A model generated the notes under the pieces. That model was not told the DNA's origin. It searched no databases and saw only the letters and a program-made list of their open reading frames with translations. A DNA stretch of 6,573 bases, from contig JBAZOJ010000212.1 in the NCBI GenBank assembly GCA_041648755.1, forward strand, positions 1 through 6,573, written 5' to 3'. Shown piece by piece: positions 1 to 6,383 of this stretch. Origin of the DNA: JBAZOJ01 sp041648755 (GTDB taxonomy: Bacteria; Planctomycetota; B143-G9). The stretch's first letter is position 1. Every line of letters begins with the position of its first letter. A program made the position numbers and the translations under genes.

Positions 1-2
1 AG

Positions 3-590
3 TTCAACGCGGGCGTGGCTTTCGAGCCAAACGGATATTTCCGGCGGGAGAACTGGGCGGAAACGGCGTTGAGCATTGTAACCTTCGGCCAGAAGGTCGG
101 GCGGCCCGAGCGGAGCGAGGCGTATCTCGATGCACTGCGCTGGCTGCTGAAGGTAGTGCGGGAACCTCTCCGCTACGACGGTCGGCACAACGGGCTCGCG
201 GCGTACGACGCCTGGGCGGAGCATCTGCTACTGGACGACGAGATCGCGGCTGGTGGCGGCCCTGACTGCGCGTTTGACGTGCATGACGACGCGGTCGGCA
301 CGGTCGCCGAAGGCCGGTATTTTGGCGGAAAGTTTATTCTTCAGGCAGAGGAACATCTGCCGGGTTCGGAAGTGGAACTGAAGGCAGCCGCAGCCCATTA
401 TCAGGCTGAGCATGACCTGATGTGGAAGCTCTGGGGACTTGTCGGTGGTCTGGGGCGTGGCCCCGAGCAGCGGGCAGCCTTCGCGAGCCCCGATATCCGC
501 CGTCAGATGGTGCCGATCATCCGTGAGGCTCGCGACAAGGATGCCAGGGCTGCAGACTTCGTGGAGCAGGCACTGAGGAAGTGCAGGTAG
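3..590 (+). CDS. Uncharacterised protein, C-terminal part (5' end outside window)
   Basis: The frame is open from the window edge to a TAG stop at 588-590. A GTG at 15 could start a 191-aa protein, but no Shine-Dalgarno precedes it and the frame continues upstream (F-N-A-G), so a longer protein cut by the window is more likely. The visible part is mostly alpha-helical and soluble, with no signal peptide or membrane segment. Counting from the GTG, it shows three blocks that look family-conserved: GLAAYDAWAEHLL (60-72), HDDAVGTVAEGRYF (90-103) and EHDLMWKLWGLVGGLG (132-147). These blocks recall the C-terminal domain of uncharacterised proteins sometimes placed near butirosin-BtrH/C39-like or effector-binding proteins; that is from memory and I cannot verify it. 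GC at third codon positions is high (23 of the first 30 codons), unlike the neighbouring large gene. It converges with that gene and shares no promoter with it. No function is assigned. Confidence 0.72.
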   Translation, partial: FNAGVAFEPNGYFRRENWAETALSIVTFGQKVGRPERSEAYLDALRWLLKVVREPLRYDGRHNGLAAYDAWAEHLLLDDEIAAGGGPDCAFDVHDDAVGTVAEGRYFGGKFILQAEEHLPGSEVELKAAAAHYQAEHDLMWKLWGLVGGLGRGPEQRAAFASPDIRRQMVPIIREARDKDARAADFVEQALRKCR

Positions 591-592
591 AG

Positions 593-616
593 CGGCTCTT
601 TTGCAGCCGACCTTTT
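593..616 (+). terminator. Possible weak intrinsic terminator after the first gene
   Basis: Three bases after the TAG stop, CGGCT (593-597) can pair with AGCCG (605-609) across a 7-nt loop. ACC and then TTTT (613-616) follow. The stem is GC-rich but only 5 bp and the T run is short, so termination may be partial. On the minus strand the same hairpin is not followed by T residues, so it would not serve the convergent large gene. Confidence 0.35.
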
Positions 617-685
617 AAGCAGGCGCGGAAGAGGGAGGGGTGGTAGAGGCTGATCGCGCAGAGCTCCGCACCCATCGTTCTATGG

Positions 686-3600
686 CTAAACATCTGGGTC
701 GTCTCGCAAGAGATCGTGGAAAGTCGGTCCCCCTTCTGCCGCCAGGTCGTTGATCAGTTTCTTGGCTTGGTCATACATGCTCTCGTCTCCACTGCGGATC
801 GCTTTCATTAGGATGGTTCGGAGGTCATCCTCGCTGCCAAAGGTCGAGTGCAAGAGGATATTTCTGGTCTGGAGCTTCTCTACAACTGCCAGCACTTTGC
901 TCAAGTGAGCGTCTGTCATACCGGCCAGAGTTTCTATGCCAGGGAAGTAGCTGTCGAATTCCCAGCCAAGATCAAGTATTTCAAGCAGCATGTCCAGTGC
1001 TCGCTGAGTCGGCACCATTTCTGCCACGAATATCTTCGCAAATGACCGGAAGTCCCAGGGATTCGTGTTCGGTTCTCCCCTCTTTGTTCTCTCGAAGTGG
1101 TCGAATATCACTGCGGAGAGTCTCGCTCTCCTTTCGGAAGGAGTGAGCGGATTCAGAATTGACTGACCAAGCAAGTGCCCCGCATGGCTCATGACGTACT
1201 CCCTGACCTGCTCATGTCGGCAGCGCGCCATTTGGGCAACCAGCTCGTCAGAGCCATCCACCCCGAAGGCAGAGAACAGCAGTATGTGGTCAACGAATTC
1301 CCTGACATCAGCTCTTTTGTCAGGTTCTATGCTCGCTTCGCTTTGGCAGATCTCGTGCGCGGCGCGTCGGTACTCATTTCTCAGAAGGTCATAGAGGTTT
1401 GAGTAAGGTTTATACTCCGTTACATACCCTCCCCAAGCCGAGAGCCATTTGGGGCGATCTGCTTCCTTACTCGGGAAGAAGCCTTGTACGCGCTGTTCAA
1501 CCCATTGCCGATCCAGCAGCCAGAATTTCGGGAACAGACTGCCAAGAACTGCCCACACCGCGAGAGAAGGCTGTTCCTTCGGATCAAGCCGTTGATCAAG
1601 GAAGGTGGCAACTTCGGGCAGTCGAGCGAAAGCCGCCTGATTGGGCGGGGTCTCGGAGGTTTCGCGAATCACCCAGAGGGAATATGCATATGCCAAGTGG
1701 ATGGCCATCGCATCGAGAGGGCAGTTCCAGGGATCAAGATCCTTCAGAGCTCGCTCAGGCGTCATGTCCGCGTCGTCGTGGCTTGAGTGCAACTTCGAGA
1801 TGCCGGTGATGACACTCCACACCTTCTGACGTGCGTCGAACGGGATTGACTTCACTTGTGCGGGGGCACTTCCTTGTGCCAATGCTGAAAGCAGAATCCA
1901 CCCCACGTACCTGCACGATTCGGAGACCTCGAGGCCATCCAGCCCTGGTTCTCCGACGCTTGCGCTCGATCTGATACCGGTGACCCACTTCATTAGGTCA
2001 AGGCACAAAGACCAGTCAATTCCGAGTCCCTTCTGCTGGGCGGAATGCAGACCGCTTAGAAGGCTCGGCAGGAACTCAGGACATTTCCCGACGATAAGCC
2101 TCCAGTCTCGCAGGAACTTGCCCGGTGCCTCAGTTACGGCATAGGCGAACTCCCTCGTCAACTTTATGTAAGCAAGCTCGTCACCACGACGTTCGCGTCT
2201 ATTGCGGGCATGCTCTGCAAGCTCCGCAACCATGCCGTTTGTGGTCATCATTCGCAGATTGCCGGAAGTCAAGGGGCTTCTCAGGAGAGTGCTCATCAGT
2301 TCCGTGGGAAATTCCGGATCCTGAATGGCAGGCGTGCACTCCTTTTTCCAGGAAGATCTGTATCGCTTCCAGGTAGAAGGGAGGGCATTTCCTAAGCGCA
2401 TCATTTGTCTCGCTTTCCATTGACAGCAGTACTGCCTGACCTGCTCTTCCGATGGGTCGCTGCCCTCAGCCTTCCGCTCAAACCGAGCGTATTCTTCCAG
2501 CTCTGCGGCGGTTGGGCCTCCCTTCATCCATTTCAGGATAGTCGACCTTTCTGGATTCGACAAGTTGGGCAGAACAGCCTGCAGGAACAAAGAATATTCA
2601 TGCCACAAGTCTGTGTCATCGAAGCCACGGCGATCAGCCAGGAATCTGGCGTTCAGGTCCAGTAGGGCGCTTGGATGCCGACTCAGCAGGAACAATGTTA
2701 GGCGTCTGAAGATCGTATGTGGGATCTTGTCAAGAGCAACGATCAGTTTCGCTCCCTTAGCGCTATCCCGTCTGCAGAATTCCATCGCCACATCCCGTAG
2801 GGAGGCAAGCAGGTGCGATTTGGCATGCAGGTCGTTGTTCTCTGGGTGATCCTCGATAGCAACGCGCCAGAAAATGGAACGCTCTCTGAATCGCGAAGGA
2901 GGCGCTGGCCGAGGGTGTGCGAGAACCGGTGTCCGGTCAATATCACAGAGCTGGCGAAGAGGTTCTTCATCGACTCTGTCACCCGTGGACCATGCGAGCT
3001 CTGTTGTGAGAAGCGCACATATGCTCCCCAAGTTCTTCCCAAGGTTCCCGGCAGCAAGATTTGCCGAGATTCGCGAGGTGACTGCCTTCACGCGGTAGTC
3101 GTATTCAATGGAGTCGGGATTTCCGCGCAGTGCCGAGGCAAGTATCCGAATCGCGGCCCGCGCTTCCCCTTCCTTCAAGAGATGCTCGGCAAAGTTGCAG
3201 GAATGCTCAACGATGGCAAGCTCCAAGTCTCTCAGCGAAGCTGAAGTCAACCACTTCTCCACCACGCTGCATGCCTTGGCAGATAGTGATGTCTGAAGCT
3301 CCTGCAGCGCGTCCAGATACCTGGCGAGCAAAAGGGGGAAGCGATTGCCCGAAGCTGCAATGATAGATAGTATCTCCTCCTGGATATTCCTATCTGGCTG
3401 TTTTTGAGCCATTCTGGCGAGATAATTGGCCATGTGCCATACGTCGCTGGGCGGCTGCCTGTCATCGGCAGAGAGGGCATTCTCCTGAAGGGGCAGAAAA
3501 ACCCCTTTCTTTCTGAGCGGTTGAATCCAGCGAGGGTCGTCGCACTTCTCGAAGAAGTAGGCTATCGCCCTGCGGTGCCCAAAGACGCGCTTAACAAGGA

Positions 3601-4198
3601 AGTCCGCGCTCTTCGGCTGCCGCTGCGAAAGAATGTCGTCGATCTGCTGGAAAACCTTGTATAAACGGCTCTTCAATAAGGGCAGTACGGCCTCGAAAAA
3701 CTCGATGGCTGCCTCCCATGTTGCCCGAAAGCCCGTGTCCAGGCTCCTGGGTTTTGATAGCCTCTTTCTGTGTGCCAATCCGTGCAGAGAGGTGCCCTTC
3801 TTGCCAAGCTTCTCCCATTGCTTTGCGAGAGGGCAGTCAGGCTCCAATCCCAGGGTCTCAATTGCTCTATCAACGGACTCTCTGAATCCTTCCCGGCTGT
3901 CTTGGTCAGCTTCTTCTCCGCAGACCTGTTGAGATGCATGCTCAGTCTTGTTTGTAGGTTGGAGGACGTCCCTGATGGCGCTTTCTGCCTCTCGCAGACA
4001 ATGCCCGATCAGGTGTGATTTTGCCTCCAGGGGGCAGTCGGAAGTACGTAACCGACAAGCATCCGCGAAGAAGGCTACGGCGCCTTCACCAACAAACTCG
4101 AGTCCTCTGAGAATCTCCCTCTCGCGAGAATCAAGATGCATATCAGAGAGAGGACATTTGGGTTGCTGAGATTCCTCTTGTGTGAAATCGGCGGTCAT
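686..4198 (-). CDS. Very large all-helical hypothetical protein (1170 aa)
   Basis: The longest gene of the window, read leftward and ending in TAG at 686-688. I chose the ATG at 4198 because GGGAG lies six bases upstream; in-frame ATGs at 4237 and 4285 (up to 1199 aa) have no ribosome binding site. No signal peptide or membrane helix is evident, so it is probably cytoplasmic. The N-terminal 265 residues look like a distinct module: HLIGHCLREAESAIRDVL at 62-79, SLHGLAHRKRL at 137-147, YFFEKCDDPRWIQPLR at 214-229, and WHMANYLARMA at 254-264. The rest is helix after helix, rich in L, A, W and R, like an alpha-solenoid (HEAT/TPR-like) without a clear repeat unit. I found no Walker A, nuclease, protease or TIR motif. 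The pattern resembles large uncharacterised helical proteins that I recall from other bacteria, some near defence genes; this is recollection only. A HEPN-like reading of the N-terminal helices with the AHR motif is speculative. Codon use is less GC-biased than the first gene (16 of the first 37 codons end in G or C), which fits acquisition by transfer. Confidence 0.85.
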   Translation of the reverse strand: MTADFTQEESQQPKCPLSDMHLDSREREILRGLEFVGEGAVAFFADACRLRTSDCPLEAKSHLIGHCLREAESAIRDVLQPTNKTEHASQQVCGEEADQDSREGFRESVDRAIETLGLEPDCPLAKQWEKLGKKGTSLHGLAHRKRLSKPRSLDTGFRATWEAAIEFFEAVLPLLKSRLYKVFQQIDDILSQRQPKSADFLVKRVFGHRRAIAYFFEKCDDPRWIQPLRKKGVFLPLQENALSADDRQPPSDVWHMANYLARMAQKQPDRNIQEEILSIIAASGNRFPLLLARYLDALQELQTSLSAKACSVVEKWLTSASLRDLELAIVEHSCNFAEHLLKEGEARAAIRILASALRGNPDSIEYDYRVKAVTSRISANLAAGNLGKNLGSICALLTTELAWSTGDRVDEEPLRQLCDIDRTPVLAHPRPAPPSRFRERSIFWRVAIEDHPENNDLHAKSHLLASLRDVAMEFCRRDSAKGAKLIVALDKIPHTIFRRLTLFLLSRHPSALLDLNARFLADRRGFDDTDLWHEYSLFLQAVLPNLSNPERSTILKWMKGGPTAAELEEYARFERKAEGSDPSEEQVRQYCCQWKARQMMRLGNALPSTWKRYRSSWKKECTPAIQDPEFPTELMSTLLRSPLTSGNLRMMTTNGMVAELAEHARNRRERRGDELAYIKLTREFAYAVTEAPGKFLRDWRLIVGKCPEFLPSLLSGLHSAQQKGLGIDWSLCLDLMKWVTGIRSSASVGEPGLDGLEVSESCRYVGWILLSALAQGSAPAQVKSIPFDARQKVWSVITGISKLHSSHDDADMTPERALKDLDPWNCPLDAMAIHLAYAYSLWVIRETSETPPNQAAFARLPEVATFLDQRLDPKEQPSLAVWAVLGSLFPKFWLLDRQWVEQRVQGFFPSKEADRPKWLSAWGGYVTEYKPYSNLYDLLRNEYRRAAHEICQSEASIEPDKRADVREFVDHILLFSAFGVDGSDELVAQMARCRHEQVREYVMSHAGHLLGQSILNPLTPSERRARLSAVIFDHFERTKRGEPNTNPWDFRSFAKIFVAEMVPTQRALDMLLEILDLGWEFDSYFPGIETLAGMTDAHLSKVLAVVEKLQTRNILLHSTFGSEDDLRTILMKAIRSGDESMYDQAKKLINDLAAEGGPTFHDLLRDDPDV

Positions 4199-4204
4199 GT
4201 TCTT

Positions 4205-4209
4205 CTCCC
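4205..4209 (-). promoter_or_regulatory. Shine-Dalgarno of the large gene, decides its start
   Basis: Read on the minus strand, GGGAG is followed by AAGAAC and then ATG at 4198. Spacing of six bases is ideal. The two upstream in-frame ATG codons lack any purine-rich element at a suitable distance, which supports the 1170-aa form over the 1199-aa form. Confidence 0.7.
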
Positions 4210-4354
4210 AGCGATTGCGCTTTCTGAAGTGTGCCATATCACAGGATGCCAGAATACTCCAAGGGGACAGCAAAAGGCGTACCATTTATCGTTCTGCGTG
4301 AGGTTGCTCTATTCCCCTCGCCCTCACGGGAAGCGGTCCTTTTGGACAGAACAT

Positions 4355-4363
4355 ATAATATCA
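4355..4363 (-). promoter_or_regulatory. Candidate extended -10 promoter of the large gene
   Basis: Minus strand TGATATTAT: a TGn element (4363-4361) directly before TATTAT (4360-4355), which matches five of six bases of the -10 consensus. No good -35 hexamer sits 16-18 bases upstream, as is normal for extended -10 promoters. Transcription would begin near 4348, giving a leader of about 150 nt before the ATG at 4198. It lies in the 263-base gap after gene B. No strong terminator hairpin was found between gene B and this promoter, so read-through from B is also possible. Confidence 0.4.
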
Positions 4364-4461
4364 AAATGACATGGTGTCTGCCTTCCTCCTGATTCCGTCT
4401 CCTATGCAGCCGCTAGGAAGATGGTGCCGGTGCATGTCGCCGCATCCTGTACGCGGTTCTA

Positions 4462-5205
4462 TCAGGAAGCATACAGCAGCCAGTGAATCCCGGCAACGAT
4501 GCTGCCCCAGATTATTGGCGGGAGCAACATATCGAAGATACGCAACGGGGCTCTGCCGAGGAGAGCATACTGATACTCATTTCGGATCACCCGGTACCGG
4601 CGTATTGGAACCACTGGGATAAGGAAGAGTACGAAACAGTAAGTCGCAAGGTAGGACTTTGTCTCAGGGTCTCGGCCGGATGCCCCGCACAGACGAAGCC
4701 CAATGCCGTCAGTTGTGGACGGGCTTGGCAACTCTCGGATAGGGGTCAGCCCGTCAAGCTGTGTCTTGTTCTTTTTGGCGGCAGCAATTTCCCGCTCGAT
4801 GATCTCTTTGGCCTCACCGCCGTCGGCAAACCGCATGGCCTCGCCAAGAAGGGTAATGCCCGACTTCCACTCCCAGGTTGCCAGAGCATATGCGGCCGCG
4901 CACTGCGCTATCGTAAGGGCAATTCTGTCACTGCACTGAGAGAGGTAAATCGCAGGTATCCCGCTTGCGCTGAGCGTGCGAATGAGCGCGGGGGCATCAG
5001 CGATTGCGCGCAACGCGACCCGATCTGCCGATTTCCGGTCGGCTTCCGCATCCGCCCGTGCTTTCTGGCAGAGAATCATGATCGGCGCCAGAAGCCCGGT
5101 GTATTTCTGTCGCTCGGGATCCGCAGCCAACATCCTGCCAATCAGAGCTTCCTGATCGAGAAGAACATCGGCACTGGCATCCTTGGCGGAGTCCAGTGGA
5201 GTCAT
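4462..5205 (-). CDS. Tail-anchored hypothetical protein, paralog B (247 aa)
   Basis: Second of two tandem paralogs on the minus strand, stop TGA at 4462-4464. I chose the ATG at 5205 (MTPLDSAKDA) because it aligns with the start of paralog A; a GTG at 5244 would add 13 residues with no counterpart in A. Residues 1-155 are soluble and helical, with the block shared with A between 82 and 133: SDRIALTIAQCAAAYALATW followed by EWKSG and LLGEAMRFA. A linker follows, then the family signature at 179-206 (DPET.SYLAT, a short hydrophobic stretch, PIRRYRV), then LGRAPLRIFD (216-225). The C-terminus is a hydrophobic segment (about 226-245) ending in YAS, which suggests a C-terminal membrane anchor with the bulk of the protein in the cytoplasm. 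Compared with A it lacks about 13 residues between RRYRV and LGRAPLR. I recall the signature from uncharacterised bacterial proteins, some carrying TPR or J domains, but no function is known to me. Confidence 0.82.
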   Translation of the reverse strand: MTPLDSAKDASADVLLDQEALIGRMLAADPERQKYTGLLAPIMILCQKARADAEADRKSADRVALRAIADAPALIRTLSASGIPAIYLSQCSDRIALTIAQCAAAYALATWEWKSGITLLGEAMRFADGGEAKEIIEREIAAAKKNKTQLDGLTPIRELPSPSTTDGIGLRLCGASGRDPETKSYLATYCFVLFLIPVVPIRRYRVIRNEYQYALLGRAPLRIFDMLLPPIIWGSIVAGIHWLLYAS

Positions 5206-5217
5206 GTATCTCGCTGT

Positions 5218-5249
5218 CTTATATCTGCAGATAATGATGAACACTGCAA
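5218..5249 (-). promoter_or_regulatory. Weak candidate promoter of paralog B
   Basis: On the minus strand TTGCAG (5249-5244) precedes TATAAG (5223-5218), a five-of-six match to the -10 consensus, but the 20-base spacer is long. GATATA (5225-5220) has a better 18-base spacer and a poorer match. Either would start transcription only a few bases before the ATG at 5205. A 12-bp palindrome overlaps the -10. Gene B could instead be read from gene A's promoter 174 bases further up. Confidence 0.3.
5222..5233. promoter_or_regulatory. 12-bp perfect palindrome, possible operator in front of paralog B
   Basis: TATCTGCAGATA is a perfect inverted repeat centred between 5227 and 5228, 17 bases upstream of the paralog B start codon and overlapping its candidate -10. 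Position and symmetry suit a dimeric repressor site, but a PstI-type CTGCAG core can occur by chance. No second copy exists in front of gene A or the large gene. Confidence 0.3.
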
Positions 5250-5299
5250 CCAGCCTTGTTAGTGGAACACAGTGGAGATTCGACTTGCATGGGCGAGGC

Positions 5300-5317
5300 G
5301 TCGCATCTGCATGCGAC
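5300..5317. repeat. 7-bp inverted repeat in the A-B spacer
   Basis: GTCGCAT (5300-5306), a CTGC loop, then ATGCGAC (5311-5317): a perfect 7-bp stem with a 4-nt loop, in the 174-base gap between genes A and B. No T run follows on either strand, so it is not a typical intrinsic terminator. It could be a processing hairpin or a binding site. Confidence 0.5.
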
Positions 5318-5366
5318 CGGGCGACATCGTACGCCGGGTTGGCAACTCGGGCACAAGGGGCATTCT

Positions 5367-5379
5367 TCGGCTGTGCCGA
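5367..5379 (-). other. Small hairpin directly after the stop of paralog A
   Basis: On the minus strand TCGGC, ACA, GCCGA follows the TGA stop (5382-5380) with no gap. The 5-bp GC-rich stem has no T run behind it (AGAATG follows). It may stabilise the 3' end of the A transcript but does not meet the criteria for an intrinsic terminator. Confidence 0.35.
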
Positions 5380-6165
5380 TCAGGATGCTATGGCCCAGAT
5401 CAGCAAAGCAAGCACGCCCAGGCCAATGAACCGATGCCACACGTCAAAAGTGCGCAAAGGGGCCTTGCCCAGAAAGATGTATCCCTTTGAAGCTGTGTGC
5501 TTTATGCCAAAGGTCTTGGTCTCCTCTACCACCGGAAGTACTTTGTACCGGCGTATCGGGTACACGGGAAGAAAGGCGAATACAAAGTAGTGGGTGGCCA
5601 GGTATGATCCTGTCTCAGGGTCAACGTCCGTCTTCCCGTAAAGCATCGCGCCCAATCCGTTAAAGGTGGCAAGGCTCGGGGCACTTTCGATCTGCGTCAG
5701 ACCCTCGTACAGCTTCTCTTTATTCTTGACAGCGGCCTTTGCGGCCTCGATGGTCGCTTTTGCCTCATCGTCGACCGCGAACCGAGATGCATCCTCAAGC
5801 AGGGCCATGCCCGACTTCCACTGCCAGGTCTCCAGAGAATATGCGGCAGCGCACCGCGCTATCATCAGGGCCATTCGATCACTGTACTGCGCTATGTAAG
5901 GCGCGGGCACCCCGTTTGCATTGAGTGCCCGGATTAGCCCGGTGGCTTCCCCGCTTACGCGCAGAGCGACTTTGTCTGCCGACTTCGGGTCGGCTTCCAT
6001 ATCCTCCTGAGCCTTCTTGCACAGTTCCCTTATCCGGGCGAGGACTTCGCTGCCTTTCTGTCCCTCGGGGCCCGCAGGCAGTGCTTCCTCATTCCCGCGC
6101 TCATGGCTTGGAAGAGCTTCGACTCCGGTCTCTTTGGCCGCATTCAAAGGAGATTCGTTTTGCAT
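5380..6165 (-). CDS. Tail-anchored hypothetical protein, paralog A (261 aa)
   Basis: First of the tandem pair, stop TGA at 5380-5382. The frame is open further upstream, but the ATG at 6165 (MQNESPLNAA) is chosen because a consensus promoter ends just before it and because it matches the start of paralog B. Residues 1-40 are polar and acidic. From 42 to 155 the protein is helical and soluble, sharing with B the block GVPAPYIAQYSDRMAL (85-100), CAAAYSLETWQWKSG (105-119) and LLEDASRFA (122-130), possibly TPR-like helices. The signature follows: DPETGSYLAT (182-191), a hydrophobic stretch, PIRRYKV (203-209), then LGKAPLRTFDVWHR (232-245) and a C-terminal hydrophobic helix (246-260). This suggests a protein held in the membrane by its C-terminus. 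No signal peptide, catalytic motif or metal-binding cluster is seen. The function is unknown. The similarity of A and B over nearly their whole length, on the same strand, shows a local gene duplication. Confidence 0.85.
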   Translation of the reverse strand: MQNESPLNAAKETGVEALPSHERGNEEALPAGPEGQKGSEVLARIRELCKKAQEDMEADPKSADKVALRVSGEATGLIRALNANGVPAPYIAQYSDRMALMIARCAAAYSLETWQWKSGMALLEDASRFAVDDEAKATIEAAKAAVKNKEKLYEGLTQIESAPSLATFNGLGAMLYGKTDVDPETGSYLATHYFVFAFLPVYPIRRYKVLPVVEETKTFGIKHTASKGYIFLGKAPLRTFDVWHRFIGLGVLALLIWAIAS

Positions 6166-6171
6166 GGCCGG

Positions 6172-6200
6172 ATTATACATATGGCGCAGAGAGGAGTCAA
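6172..6200 (-). promoter_or_regulatory. Strong sigma70-type promoter of paralog A, predicting leaderless mRNA
   Basis: Minus strand: TTGACT (6200-6195, five of six -35 consensus bases), a spacer of exactly 17 bases, then TATAAT (6177-6172, perfect -10). CCGGCC separates the -10 from the ATG at 6165. Transcription normally begins about seven bases after the -10, which falls on the A of the ATG itself. There is no room for a ribosome binding site, so the transcript should be leaderless or nearly so. Confidence 0.75.
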
Positions 6201-6286
6201 GACGGAAGGGAGGGAGGCGAGCATTGATGAATGCGGATTGATGATTGAGGAATAGGAGAGCGGCCAACAGCCATAGAAGCCAGTCC

Positions 6287-6314
6287 GTCGTCTGTCGTCT
6301 GTCGACTGTCGCTG
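6287..6314. repeat. Degenerate 7-bp tandem repeat, four units
   Basis: The units are GTCGTCT, GTCGTCT, GTCGACT and GTCGCTG, directly adjacent. The first two are identical, the third differs at one base, and the fourth keeps only the GTCG core. It lies between divergent genes and is not in a credible coding frame. Confidence 0.65.
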
Positions 6315-6383
6315 ATCCAGCAGCCGTGAAGGCCGAAACCACAAGCACGAAGCGAGACGCATCGTGTACTTTGGCGACCAACA

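Noticed and set aside
656..669. Terminator for the large gene around GCGCAGAGCTCCGC
   Set aside because: The symmetry is interrupted by a mismatch around GAGCTC and no T run follows on the minus strand.
1399..1809. 136-codon plus-strand open frame inside the large gene
   Set aside because: It is antisense to a long intact coding frame, has no ribosome binding site of note, and its composition is that of a shadow frame.
686..4198. STAND/Avs-type NTPase
   Set aside because: No GxxxxGK[ST] P-loop or downstream Walker B was found in the protein, so only the helical architecture is shared.
4199..4285. Longer form of the large protein starting at 4285 or 4237
   Set aside because: Neither ATG has a Shine-Dalgarno, whereas the ATG at 4198 has GGGAG at six bases.
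5206..5244. GTG start of paralog B at 5244
   Set aside because: It adds 13 residues absent from A and covers the palindrome and candidate -10; the ATG at 5205 matches the paralog.
4483..5262. 259-codon plus-strand open frame antisense to paralog B
   Set aside because: It is fully overlapped by paralog B, whose protein aligns with paralog A; the antisense translation is rich in C, R and P and has no counterpart opposite paralog A.
6287..6314. CRISPR-like array
   Set aside because: The units are only 7 bp and directly adjacent, with no spacers and no cas genes nearby.
6166..6381. N-terminal extension of paralog A to a start at 6381
   Set aside because: The extension crosses the consensus promoter and the 7-bp tandem repeat, has no equivalent in paralog B, and reads as low-quality sequence.
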